From positions 1,930,432-1,994,431 of the forward strand of contig KV748189.1 of assembly GCA_001692895.1 (NCBI GenBank): DNA of 64,000 nt, in the 5' to 3' direction. A program made the position numbers and the translations under genes. Source of the stretch: Cenococcum geophilum 1.58. Lineage: Eukaryota > Ascomycota > Dothideomycetes > Gloniales > Gloniaceae. The notes under the pieces are model-generated. The model ran no database searches. It worked only from the letters and a program-made list of their open reading frames with translations, and had not been told where the DNA came from. Positions 50,498 through 62,125 of the stretch are shown here, in pieces; the stretch's first letter is position 1, and the number at the start of each line of letters is the position of its first letter.

Positions 50498-50770
50498 AGA
50501 GGACCGTTGCTAGAACTAGATGACTATCGCTACAACCAGACGACCGTCGCCGTCGCCAGACGACTGTCGCCAGAGACAGACGACCGTCGCTAGAGCCAGA
50601 CGACCGTCGCCAGAACCAGGACGATCGTCGCCAGAACCAGACGACTGTTACCAGAACCAGACGACCGTCGCCAGAGACAGACGACCGTCGCTAGAACCAG
50701 ACGACCGTTACCAGAACCAGACGACCGTCGCCAGAGCCAGACAACCGTCGTCAGAACCAGACGACAACGA
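50498..50770. repeat. minisatellite, 20-bp unit AGACGACCGTCGCCAGAACC
   Basis: About 13 units with the GACGACCGTCG core, which is partly self-complementary (CGAC..GTCG). Just before it, CCTCCCTACCTAGGGAGG at 50,461-50,478 is a small near-palindrome. Confidence 0.9.
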
Positions 50771-50792
50771 CTAGCCAGCGAACACTATAAAC

Positions 50793-50814
50793 GATTCGAT
50801 CGATCGATCGAATC
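50793..50814. repeat. 22-bp perfect palindrome
   Basis: GATTC, then GATCGATCGATC, then GAATC reads the same on both strands. It sits exactly between the 20-bp and 18-bp arrays. Confidence 0.9.
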
Positions 50815-50815
50815 A

Positions 50816-51265
50816 AGGTAGCACAGACAGGTAGGGCACAAACAGGGGGATGCTGACGGGTAGGCAGATGCAGACAGGTAAGCAGATACAGACAGGTAAG
50901 CAGATGCAGACAGGTAAGCAGATGCAGACAGGCAAGCAGATGCAGACAGGTAGGCAGATGCTGACGGGTAGGCAGATACAAACAGGTAGCAGATGTAGAT
51001 AGGTAAGTAGATGCAGACAGGTAAGCAGATGCAGACAGGCAAGCAGATACAGACAGGTAGGCAGATGCTGACGGGTAGGCAGATATAGATAGGTAGGCAG
51101 ATACAAACAGGTAGGTGATGCAGACGGTAGGCAATGCAGACAGGTAGGCAATGCAGGCAGGTAGGTAGGTAGGTAGGTAGGCGATGCAGACGGTAGGCAA
51201 TGCAGATAGGTAGGCAATGCAGGCAGGTAGGTAGATAGGTAGGTAGGTAAGTCAATAGGTAGATA
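50816..51265. repeat. minisatellite, 18-bp unit GCAGATGCAGACAGGTAA
   Basis: About 20 units of GCAGAT[GA]CAGACAGGTA[AG], ending in GGTA tetranucleotide runs near 51,155-51,180 and 51,225-51,265. All three minus frames are open across most of it because the unit lacks stops; I do not call genes here. Confidence 0.9.
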
Positions 51266-51624
51266 GGTAGAAGAGAACCATCGCTATATTATATTAAATT
51301 ATCTAAAATATTATTATTTATTTTACTAGCCTTATAAATAGCTTTAAAGTAGCTTTTATTTATTTAAAATATGCTATTAGTATAAAAGAGGTAAATATAA
51401 CTGTGGTTGCCAAATGCGCAGATTGCTGGCAGGTTGCGCGCAGGCTGCGTGTCAAAAAAACAGTGCGTACAGGTCGGTCGGACCACGCTAAAATGTCGGC
51501 CCGATAGGCGAAACCTCCGCCTACCACACCAAATTTGACTTTCCCTGTTAAACTTTGACCTTACCTTCCACCTCACCTTCCATCACTAATTTATTAAATC
51601 CATTCAAAACCGATTTAAAATACG

Positions 51625-52759
51625 ATGTCTAGCATATTAAAGAGCTGTGTAAGCTATCTGTAACCCGTTCTAAATGTATTCTAATAGTTTAGGCCGCCTA
51701 TAAAGCCTATCTAAAAATGGAAAGGCTTCCTAAGGGCGTTAATGCTTTTGTTGTGGTAAGTAGTTCTAAATATATTTAGAACACGTTGCTAATGTGATAC
51801 TAGCGTGGTAATGAGGTGGATTTAACTATGGGGGAGGTTTTCTGTTGGTATAATGTCTCGCCTGATCTAGAGAATCCGGTACTATGTGGTGTAAGTGGAT
51901 AAATATATTGGGTTTGTAATATATTGCTAATATATTTGTAACGCGTTTAGAAGAAGGTTAGAGATTATGGCGCCTTTAGAAACTATATAAAGAAGCATAG
52001 CCTTAGAACCAGGAATATTGGAAAAGGAGGGGCTCCTTCTATTAAGAAGTAGGAAGAAGCAATAGGTATATATTCTAAATATATTCTTAACCTATTTATA
52101 ACTAGTTACTAACCTATTACAGCCTTCTATTCTGCTATTATGGCTATATATAATTAGAACGTGTTAGGAACTGCTTCTAAATATAATCCTACTAGTCTAG
52201 GCCGCTCTGCTGCTACCTAACCCCTCTATACCCCCACCCCGGCTCCCCCTAGCCGCCCTTTTAGGACTATTGCCCCACAATTAACGGCTCCTATTTAAGA
52301 GAAGGTTATGCCTATTAGATTTAAGAGTGGGCCTTAAAAAGGCGATATAAGATATTCCTAATATATTTATAATATGTTCTAATTAAGTTCCTAGTATAAC
52401 TTTCCAAGAATGGTTACTCTGCTTAAGGAATTGGGTGCTAAGGTTCCATGTACTAAGTGTTTAGACACGACTTCTATAGGTAAGTTAATTTAGAACCCGT
52501 TTTAAACCGGTTAAGAATATGTTCTAAATTTATTATAGCCTGCTTATTTAAGGGTTGTCTTAATTGGAGCTACTTTATTAATAATAGGTTAGATAATACT
52601 AAGGCTCCTACTGCTCCGGCTTCTGCTGCTCTGGCTCCTACTAAAACTTCTAAAAAGCGTTTAAAGAAGTCTAGTTTAAAAGGTTTAAAGGCTGTAAAGA
52701 GAAATGCTACTAAACCTACTAGACTTACGGAGGAGGATGTTGCGGCGGATTTGTTTTAA
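51625..52759 (+). pseudogene. unrecognised multi-exon gene A of the MULE-like transposon
   Basis: Exons 51625-51648, 51693-51755, 51804-51890, 51951-52065, 52123-52346, 52395-52479 and 52539-52759 join in one frame to 272 codons. A further in-frame 48-nt array (52,148-52,195) is probably also an intron, giving 256. The reading begins MSSILKSC. It then has LTMGEVFCWYN, a basic segment KKVRDYGAFRNYIKKH, a Pro-rich linker, a possible zinc-binding VPCTKC..ACLFKGC cluster, a Lys-rich KKRLKKSSLKG region and the end EEDVAADLF. Four or five in-frame stops are all TAA/TAG at likely Gln codons. Two donors read AT instead of GT. I do not recognise the protein. DNA or RNA binding is a guess from Cys and Lys content. 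Confidence 0.72.
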
Positions 52760-55700
52760 TAGATGACCTAGAATCTAATTTATAACGTGTTTATAATATG
52801 TTACGAATTAAATCTTATAGATAGAGTTTAGACTTGAATTTTAATAGGGTTCTATACCACTTCGGAACGTGTTTATAACACATTAGGTAGCGAAAATAAA
52901 AGTTATTAGTTAAATTATAATATTTATTGAAATTTACTAACTTTAGCTCTTTCTAATAACTCCCTTTATATACTTTATAATTCTAATAATTTAATTATAA
53001 ACTAATTATTATTTAAATTTTAATAAAATAAGAGTTTTAATTTTTAAAAATAGTATAAATATATAGTAAAAAAAGCCTATTAAATTAAATTATTTTATAA
53101 TAAATATAATTTTAAATAAAAATTATATATTTAATAAAAATTTAAAGTATATTTACTTTAAGCTATTATAATAGTATTTTTTTAAGTATTTATTTAAATA
53201 TAAAAAATTATTAAACCTTTAAATAATATATATATATATAAATAAAATATAAAATTAGTTAATATAAAACTTATTTTATTTAATATATTTTTAATTAAGT
53301 ATTAGCTAATAGTTTTTATAAGTAACTATATTTATATATATAGATAAGGCTTAAATATATAGATAGTAAGTAGTAAAATAATACATTTTTTTTAAATAGA
53401 ATAAAGATAAGTGTTTAGATTTCTTATAGCCTTTTCTCCTATTTTTTACTATTTAATAGTTATTAGTACCTTAGTATTTTATTAAGTAACTATAAACCCC
53501 TAATTAAAAGATTTATAAATTATTAAAATATAATTACTAATATATATTAAGCTGCTTAAAAAGGATTTATATATATAGAACTATAGTGCTATAGTCTAGA
53601 GACTGTATATATAGTATTATATATAGTATTAGACGTTATATAATAAAATAATTATTAAAAAAGGCCTAAATGTAAGTATATCTTAATAGGAACTTAATAA
53701 GAATATATTTAGAACATATTTAGAACGTATTTAGAACGTATTTTATATTTAGTATACTCGTTATTATATATAAGCCTTTATTGCCTCTAATTAAATTCTT
53801 TTTTCTATATTCTCTAGCTCCCTTGCCTCTAATTTAATCTCTATTTTATAAAGTTTAAGTCTTTAACGTCTTTCTTGAATATCCTGGTTATTGCTTAAGG
53901 CCTGACGCTTTAGTGACTGCGAGAGACCGGTGCTAATACGTCTAGAACGTGTTAGTAACTGGTTACGTATACGTTAGAATATAAAGGTGGCCTTACAATT
54001 CCTTAGATACTATAGAGGATAACCTAGAACGCGATATAGATCTAGATCTTAGCCCCCTTAAATGCTAAGCAGAACTAAATTATAACCTTACTATACCTAA
54101 TAATGATGCCTGAAATAAAATATTATTCTTGTTATCATTAGTAGCGGCCTACTCTAATTCTTCTTAAAGTTGTTAATGTTTTTGTTTTAAACGTGTTAGG
54201 AACCGGTTTAGAAGAGGATTGCAATAAATATATACTCTCTCTGCCCATATGGTTTGCATATTGGGCCGATATTAATGTGTTTCTTTGCATATGTTATATT
54301 CCGAACTGGTTTCTAGTAAAATACTAATTAACGTCTTGTTAATCTAGTTTTTATGCGCTAAATATAATATAAGTATGTTATAAACGGGTTAGGAACGTAT
54401 TAATACCTTATAACGGTAGGAAGAAGAAACTGCCGTATACTAAATGTATATGATTTATTTGCTGTTTGTTTTACTGCATTTGTATAGTATCTTAATCTAT
54501 TAAATAGCTTGTGATTAATTAGAGAGTAGTGCTTATTTAAGCCTAAGGCGATAACTGGGTGTCTCTTATGTCTCACCCAGTTAGCAACTGATTGAGATTT
54601 GTGTGCTATGCTGTTAATACCTTCTAAACGAATTATAAACGGGTTTAGAATAACTTACTAATTAGTAAATTATAGAGTTCTTTGTATTCTGACTGGCTCT
54701 TATATATAAGAAGAGCTTTTATCTGTTTATATATAGAGTAGGCCGTTTTATAGTTACCCGCGGCTCTTGAGATGCTTTATAGGAAGTGTACTTAGTAGAA
54801 AACTAGTGTTTTTCTAAGATGCCACGTCTAATCGCGCCTGTGAGGATTAATATGCTATAGATACCGCCTAAACCCTTTTATAATACGTTAGGAAGGCGTT
54901 TTAATTGCGTTCTAGGTATCCTACTAGCTATTTGCTTGCCATCTATATTGGATGTAATAGCTTTAAAGCCTTCCTTACTACTATAAATGTGTTTCTAACG
55001 AATCTGCTTCTAAAGACATTTAGAAAGTAATTGAAAGACTTGCTTAAAGCATAACTGGTAAGTACGCCTTGTTTCTATGTTAGTAATAACGTGTGTAAGC
55101 GTAAATACTGTTAGAATATATTAGCATCGCGTTCTAAATGGGTTTATATTATATTCTAATACTTTTACTATACTTTTTAAGCTAAACAGCGAATATAATC
55201 TTGTTTATATTTCTTTTAATAATACGTTTAAAAGATATATTAACTTTAAATGTGTTTTGGGCTAGGAAGATCTTGGCTTACTTTTATAGAAAGCAGATTA
55301 TTATAAACCCGTTTTAATTATTGTAGATCTGTTGGATATAAGCCTATAATGTGTTAGTAAGCCAATTAGAACGTATTTGTAACGTGTTTATTACCGTTTT
55401 AGGATTTTGATGCTTTTAATTAAACTTATATACTACCCCTACTAGTTCTTTTCCTTCTGGGTATAGAGTAAGCTTCTCTTTTTAAATTATTCTAGTAATA
55501 TAATCTATAGTAGCAAAGCTTACGTGGATCTGTGCTAAAGAAGCCTTTTTATACTGTATATAAAACTGTTTAAGGGCAGGACTTTAAAGAAACTTTCCTA
55601 TAAAGATGTTAGGTATTTGTTTGTAATCGGTTTAGAATATATTTACTAAGAGTAAGATCTGGATTACGTATTTAACGAACCAACTTAATTACCTTATTTA

Positions 55701-57058
55701 ATATCTCTAGAGGCGGCTTATTTAGGGGGGGTGGTGCATAACTATGTACCCTATATAAGGTAAAATGAATATAAGGAGTCTCTTCTAAGTCGTCTAGAAT
55801 AAAAATGTGAAAAGTAACCTCGCAGTCCTAATAGATAAGTTTCCCTGGTCCCTAGGGGTGGTTAATTCCTATAAACACGTTATAAATATGTTACGAACGT
55901 AACCGGAATACGTTTTAAGTAGGTTATATATTTTTTTTATTGCAGTCTACCCTTCTATATAGATTTAATTTAATAACTCTGTATTTCTCCGTTATATCGG
56001 CACCTATATTGCCTAGTTGAATAAGAGATGTTAAATACGCAGTATTATATTTCTTATTTGCTAGTAATGCTTTTTAGAAGTGCTTTAAATGTATTTCTAT
56101 AGTAGCCTATATATAGGTAAGAAATAAGTGCCGAACGTTAGTAATATCCTAATGTAATTAGTTCTAAATATATTTAGGTAAGATAATTATATATAGAGTA
56201 TCTTTGTTGCTTAATTGTTAGTATATAAGCCTCTGTTTAAGAGCTGCATGTATTTCTAGCTTAAAATCGTCTTTAAGCTGCTAAAAACAAGCTTATATAT
56301 ATTAACTTAAGTACTAAATATATTTAGAACCAGTTCCGTATCTATTTGTATTACGTTTACGAATATCTAAGTCGCTTCTATCTAGGGCCGCCCGCTCTCT
56401 CTATATTAGACCCCACGTCTCTTTAGTAACTATAGTGTGGCTTAAAAATTATAACCAATTCTAAAGATATTCGTAATGTTTTACTCCTGAATAACGCATT
56501 TTATGTTTTTTACCTCTTATATTTAAGAGAGCGGACGTTATAGGCTTAGAAGCATGCACTTATTTAGTTCCGTATTAGATCTAAACGCGTTATAAACTAG
56601 TTATAAATATAGTTAAGGCATAATTTAGATTTTTACCAACTTACCTGTATGGCTTTTTGTATATCTATGCCTCTTAAGTTAATATGGTAAGTATAACCTT
56701 TATATAGCGTCTGTGGGTACTCTAGAAGACTTAAACAATTCTCAATTACAAGTGTAGTAAGAGGATTAGTAGATGCCTTAGTAAGAAATGTAATATAAGG
56801 AACTTCGGGCTAAATATGTTTAGAACTAGATTAGAACGCGTTTAGAACGTGTTAAAAACTTACCTTAATCTGATCTTGCGGCTATGTTCGACTCTCTTCT
56901 AGCATATAATCTTCTAACCCAAGGACACTGTCTTCTGAATTAATTTTAAACTTATTTTTATTATTACTAGAGAAATCCAGTAGCTAGTAATTATCAGATA
57001 GATCTATTTAAATTAGAATATATTCCAAACACGTTACAAACACGTTATAACTAGTTAC
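51649..57058. repeat. dispersed 11-bp arrays (RTTNNNAAY-NN) making up the introns of genes A and B
   Basis: Each delimited intron of both genes splits into 11-bp units. Examples in sense orientation: 55,394-55,344 reads GTAATAAAC-AC, GTTACAAAT-AC, GTTCTAATT-GG, CTTACTAAC-AC, ATTATAG. Intron 52,066-52,122 contains ATTCTTAAC-CT, ATTTATAAC-TA, GTTACTAAC-CT, ATTACAG. Intron 56,863-56,810 contains GTTTTTAAC-AC, GTTCTAAAC-GC, GTTCTAATC-TA, GTTCTAAAC. The next-to-last unit usually supplies the CTAAC/CTAAT branch site and the last partial unit the 3' splice site. A non-intron array of four units lies at 53,701-53,745. Confidence 0.82.
52880..53690. other. very A+T-rich spacer between convergent genes A and B
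   Basis: About 800 bases of almost pure A/T with no reading frame or domain. 11-bp arrays lie at both margins (52,778-52,815, 52,850-52,880 and 53,701-53,745), just downstream of the two stop codons. Confidence 0.6.
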
Positions 57059-57062
57059 CCAT
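53764..57062 (-). pseudogene. MULE-like transposase gene B, intron-rich, lightly damaged
   Basis: Read on minus from ATG at 57,062 (four-base first exon) to TAA at 53,766-53,764. About 14 introns; those fixed to the base are 57058-57004, 56863-56810, 56644-56581, 56360-56306, 55646-55598, 55394-55344, 55162-55108 and 53972-53933. Exons give a coherent chain: MDLSDNY, YQDCEVTFHIFILDDLEE-type, LYPEGKELVGVVYKF, FKVNISFKRI, FTLTHVITNIETRRTYQ, TLVFY-x-VHF (usually C-x-VHF), WVRHKRHPVIALGLNKH, TNAVKQTANKSY, and a Glu/Arg-rich coiled-coil tail. I recognise the order from a widespread, poorly named fungal family with MULE-like C-x-x-H and Asp motifs. Roughly 20 TAG/TAA codons stand at Gln positions, and a few splice sites carry G-to-A changes. 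Confidence 0.75.
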
Positions 57063-57339
57063 GATAGTTGGTTCTGTTTTGGAGCCGAGAGGTAAGTTAT
57101 GTGGTGGGATGAGCGATTTGCGCTCGGTTGACCACGTAATCTTATATTTTCAGCTGAGGCTGCCCCGTGCAGGGATTGTGCATTAGCGCTTATGGTAGAC
57201 CCACCCTTTAGCGTGGCCTAACCGACTTATAACCACAAAAAAACACGACATAGGCTAGTCGGTCGAGTTGCTAAATGCCCTCAACTGCGCGCCAATTGCG
57301 TCAACCACCAGCCATTGAGGCCATTAGTAGGGTACCATA

Positions 57340-60300
57340 TTTTGCCGATGTACGGACCCTCTTATATAACCAAGGTGTATAGGTTAAAAGAAATAAACAA
57401 GTCACTGTTATATAGTCCTTATACAATACAATACACGAAAAGGACCAAACGGAATAGACTAAAAAGGAAATCCTAGACCAGTTCTAAGAAACCAAAGAAC
57501 TCTTTACTTCTTCTAAACTTAATGTAATCGCTAGCCTTATACCTAACCCACTTAACCAAATTCGTCCTATAAACCTAAGTAGTTTTAGAATTAACCTTAC
57601 GGGCTAGAGTATACCTAGTACTCAAGTTACGGACTATAATACCCCTGCAAACCAAAATACGGACCAAATTACCCCTATCGTTTAAGTTATAAATCTATAA
57701 GCTATATATCCGCAAACTACATATCCATAAGCTATATATCCGCAAGCTATAAATCCGCAAGTTACAGATCTGTAATTTACCTAAGTAAAGACCTATAATA
57801 AGGAGCTAGCTAACCTAGCTAAGCTCTATACTAACGAATCTAAGTATAGCGGTAAAAACGACAACTTTAACTTCAAACTAACTATCTTTACGGACCTCTG
57901 CCAGAAGGCTAATATTCCTAAATAGGAATTTAGCCAAGCCTACTCTACTATACTGCGCGGCCTAGCCCTTAACCACTACTACACCAACCTCAAAAGCAAC
58001 CCCCTTAGTGTTCCCTTTAATAAACTATGCGAAGCTATATATAACTACTTTAAAGGGCCGGAATATAGGCGTAATATCCTTACCCAATAGAATGCAATTA
58101 AGCTACAAACCGTAATTAACAAGAATCCTAAAAAGTCAACCGCAGAGTGCCTGCAAATCCTCATTAAGGACCTCCGGCATCTACAGTATAGCCTTAACAT
58201 TAAGCTTTAAATAGATAACTTTCTGCACAACAAACTTATTATAGCTTACTAGGAAGTAGAGCCCTATAAGTATACCTATTATAAGCCTACAGATACCTTA
58301 GCTGGCCTTATTAATAACCTACACTCCTCTATTATAACATATAAAGTCTTAAACCCACTAGATAGCACTTAAGCCTTTACTACGGATATTCAATATCCGC
58401 AAACAGACTTAGACGTCTACTTTACGGACTGCCGTTACCGCTAGCAGCACCCATACCAACCAAGTCCCTATAACCCCCGCAGCAACCCCTATACGAAAAT
58501 ATACCCCCGCAAACAAACTAGCCAGAAGTGCTTTGTGTATAGTAAGGAAGGATATTAGTCTATAAGGCATACTTAGGAAAAATATAACAAGTCCAGAAAG
58601 AGACTTAATAGCCGTATTAACCAGTTCATTTCGGAATATAAAGGAGAGGAAGCAGAAGAGCCCCCTAATAAGTTAATAGAAGCCCTTATAATTAACTTTA
58701 ACTTAGACGCTTAGGAATAAAAGACCTTAGAAACATTTTTAACTACTTTTAGACCTTTTACAGACAACCAAGCCTTTAATATTACAACCGTATTAGCCAA
58801 CCGTTCCTTTATACACTTAGTTACGCCTAAAAACCACTCTATAAGCACCCCTATTATAAACATTATAGATTATAAGTAGGACCTATTTACATATATCACC
58901 ACAGAACGCTATACCCCCAAGGAATTCTACGGTATTATAATTAACACAGGTACCTCTAAGAAGTCTACCGTAGGCTATAGACAATACCTTATATATAGGA
59001 CCACTACAAATAATAATACGGACATTAATATTACGTAAACTAGGGCCGTAAACGTCTAATTTGGCATCAGCTTAACCGCATTAATTAGATTAGTTAAAGT
59101 TAAGACTCTAATTAGCCTAGTTAACTTCCACGTAGTAAAAACGGACACCCCCTTCCTACTCTATCTTGCAGATATGGATAGGTTATAGGTATACTATAAC
59201 AATGTTACGGACACCCTAATTAGCCCTATAACTACCCCAGGAAGCAAGTATATTATCTTACTAATTACACAACAATTTGGACACCCGTTCCTTATATAGG
59301 GAGAGATTTTACGGACCTATATTTAGGAATCTTTTAACTATAACCCGTGCTACCTTACTAGTATAGAGATCTACCATCTATACCGCCGTTTCGGCTACCT
59401 GTTAGCCGAAAAGCTATATAGAGTCCTTAAACGCTCTAGACATAACGACGTTAATAGGAAGGCAGTTAATTACCTAACTAAATACTACTCCTTTTGCTAG
59501 AAATACAGACGTTCCCTAAGCCGATTTAAGTTCACCCTTTAGGAGGACCTTAACTTTAACTACTTAGTATACGTAGACATTATGTATATTAACGGTAGTC
59601 TAGTATTATATATAATTAACAAAGCAACCCGCTATTAAGCCGCCCGTTAGTTATAAAATATATCCACAAAATATACTTAGGATATTTTACGGACCTACTA
59701 GATTAACACATACGTTAAACCTCCGCAGTATATCACCCACGACGCCAGTAGGAACTTTATTAGCAAGGAATTCCAGCAGTATACTACGGCTATAGCTATA
59801 TTAATAAAAGCTATTCCAGTTAAGGCATATTAGTCCGTTAGGCTTATTAAGTAAGCTCACCCAGCTCTATAAAAAGCTTACTAAATTATTACGGACGAAT
59901 ATAAGGACATTTAAAAGGAACTAGCTCTATAAATAGCCGTAAAAGCTATTAATAACACCGCTGGCCCTAACGGACTAGTACCTACCCTCTTAGTTTACGG
60001 AGCCTACCTAAGAATAAGTAATCTAGGCCCTCCTACCCCGTCTATTACGGAACAAGTAGCTATAATATAGAAGGCAATAGCCGAAATAGTTAAATTACGG
60101 GCTAAACAAACTATTAATAACGCCCTATACTACCGCAACAGACCTAATATAACTTTAGTATATAACCTCCCGCTTAACTCTAAAGTCCTTATATAGCGTA
60201 AAAGCGGCAGCTAGAATGGACCCTATTGTCTACTAGCCGTAGAAAACGGGATATACTGCGTATAGCTTCCTAGTAGGCCAACTAGCTTCAGAAGCACGTC

Positions 60301-62125
60301 TATAAAACCCTACTTTTAGCCTAAAAACACCTATAACGTTAAGCCAGACGAACTAAGGGCAACCGCCGAACTAGACGAACTGGGGGCGACTACCGAATTA
60401 AATAAACTAAAAGCACCCTTACCTACCCTAGAAGTCCCCTAGAAACCTACTAAACCTATTAAACCTGCCGTAAAGCGTGGCCGAGGACGCCCCCGTAAGA
60501 ACTCCGTAACGGAAAATTACCTAACCTCCGCAGGTATATCCGCAAGGCAATCTCCGCCTATAGATATATTAGTTCTAGTATAGGAAACCCCTTTTACGGA
60601 CTTACGACGTAAAGAGATTAACGGACTACTTAAAAAGGGCGTCTTTGTAGTTGTAACGGAGAAAAACGTTCCGTAAGGCGTCCGTATATTTAACTTACGC
60701 TTTATTAACGAGATTAAGCACCCTAGTATTAATAAAGCCTTTAAAAAATTAAGACTTGTTATACAAGCTTATAACAACCAAGGAAAGGGCTTAGTCCTTA
60801 CGCAATTACCTACAATTTAACGAGTTAGTTAATAGATTATACTTATACTTACGCCTAGACTACAGCAAACCAAATCCGTAGCCCTTTACTTACGGGACAT
60901 CTCGTAAGCCTATATGCAGTCTAATACCTACCTAAGCAAAGACATCTTTATACGACTACCCCGCGAGCTTAACCTATAACTAGGAACAATTTTATAGGTT
61001 ATAAAACCTCTCTACAGAGTACCGGAAGCTAGGAACTATTAGTTTAAGACATACTACTAGCACTACGTTAGTAAGCTTAAAATAAAACAGTTAACCTATA
61101 ACCTCTGCCTCCTATATAGCCCATCAAACGGCCTTAGTATTATTAAACTTTAGATAGATAATACCCTATTCCTAGCAGACTAGACCTTTATAGACGCTAA
61201 AGAAACTAAACTATAAAAGGCTAAGTTCTTAGCAAAGCTGTAAGAGCAGTTAACTAAGTAGAATCCGATTAAGTTTAATAGAGGCCTAATTATATAAAAG
61301 GGCAACCTAATTAAGCTAACTTAGGAACACTAAGCTTAAAACCTAAAGCCTGTTATAGTAAAGCCTATGGACCTTACTAGCTCCTATAGGGAGACCTATA
61401 AGACCGTAAATACGAAGGACTAATACATTGCACAGCGTATAAGAGGCGCCTATATTGCCATAATCTATTAACCCAAATCTGCCTACAATTTGTCCTTTAC
61501 GGCCTAGGTAGTAAATCCGCAAGAAGAAAATATTAAGTAGCTTAATAAGCGCATTTAGTAGCAAATTAACAATGTAGCAAGGGGACTTACTTTCGTACCA
61601 CTAGACCTAAGTTCCCTTAGCTTACTGGCATTTACGGACGCCTCCCTTTGCCAATAATAAAGACCTATTATTATAAATCGGCTTTATAATTATACTTACG
61701 GACCGTAATTAGGACGTAAATATACTATACTAGTCCTTAATTAAATGTAAACGAGTAACTCGTAGTATACTAGCTTCCGAACTATATGTACTAGCTTATA
61801 GCTTTAATATAGCAGCCGCAATTAAATTAATAATCTAGAAGATTCTATAATTGGAGCAGTTACCCCTAGTTTTATACACTAATTTAAAGTCCCTCTACGA
61901 CTACCTAGTTAGACTAGGTACGATATAAAAAAAGAGGCTTATAGTCGACCTAATGTGCTTATATTAGGCCTATAAACGACGTAAAATTGCGGAGGTTAAA
62001 TAGATTAGCGGCGGAAACAACCTAGTAGACGCTATAACTAAGGTAAAGCCGTGTTAAGCCCTTAAAACCCTAATTAATATAAATAAGCTTAACCTAAAAG
62101 TTATAAAATAGGTAGAACGGGACTA
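57340..62125 (+). mobile_element. Copia-type LTR retrotransposon fossil, copy 2 (polyprotein region)
   Basis: A TATA-type stretch near 57,362 is followed by a plus-strand Ty1/Copia-type polyprotein: gag (about 57.75-58.7 kb), protease (58.9-59.2 kb), integrase (59.4-60.3 kb), reverse transcriptase (60.6-61.2 kb) and RNase H (61.6-62.1 kb). It differs from copy 1 in family. Broken with many RIP-type breaks. No flanking direct repeat of its own was found, so it may have lost its LTRs or belong to the 271-bp LTR element. Confidence 0.78.

Larger units (their letters stand above)
51410..57320. mobile_element. MULE-like DNA transposon with two intron-rich genes
   Basis: Two outward-ending, GC-balanced, degenerate inverted ends frame a gene pair pointing toward each other. 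The best-matched stretch is 51,471-51,499 against the reverse complement of about 57,200-57,230 (about 22 of 29, around GGCCACGCTAAA). A second match is the GCGCGCAG stretch further out. Inside are gene A (+), an A+T-rich spacer and gene B (-), a transposase-like gene. Damage is light compared with neighbouring elements, so this is a young layer or one that largely escaped RIP. Exact ends and target duplication are not resolved. Confidence 0.65.

Noticed and set aside
50751-51255. Three overlapping minus-strand frames of Leu/Tyr/Cys/Pro repeats
   Set aside because: All three phases are open because of the 18-bp unit, which marks repeat artefact rather than coding.
51155-51265. GGTA runs as a telomere remnant
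   Set aside because: The unit GGTA is not the fungal TTAGGG telomere repeat and continues the adjacent 18-bp array.
51649-57058. 11-bp arrays as random A+T richness
   Set aside because: Units keep phase over three to five copies with RTT..AAY ends in introns on both strands, and host introns of similar size lack it, so composition alone does not explain it.
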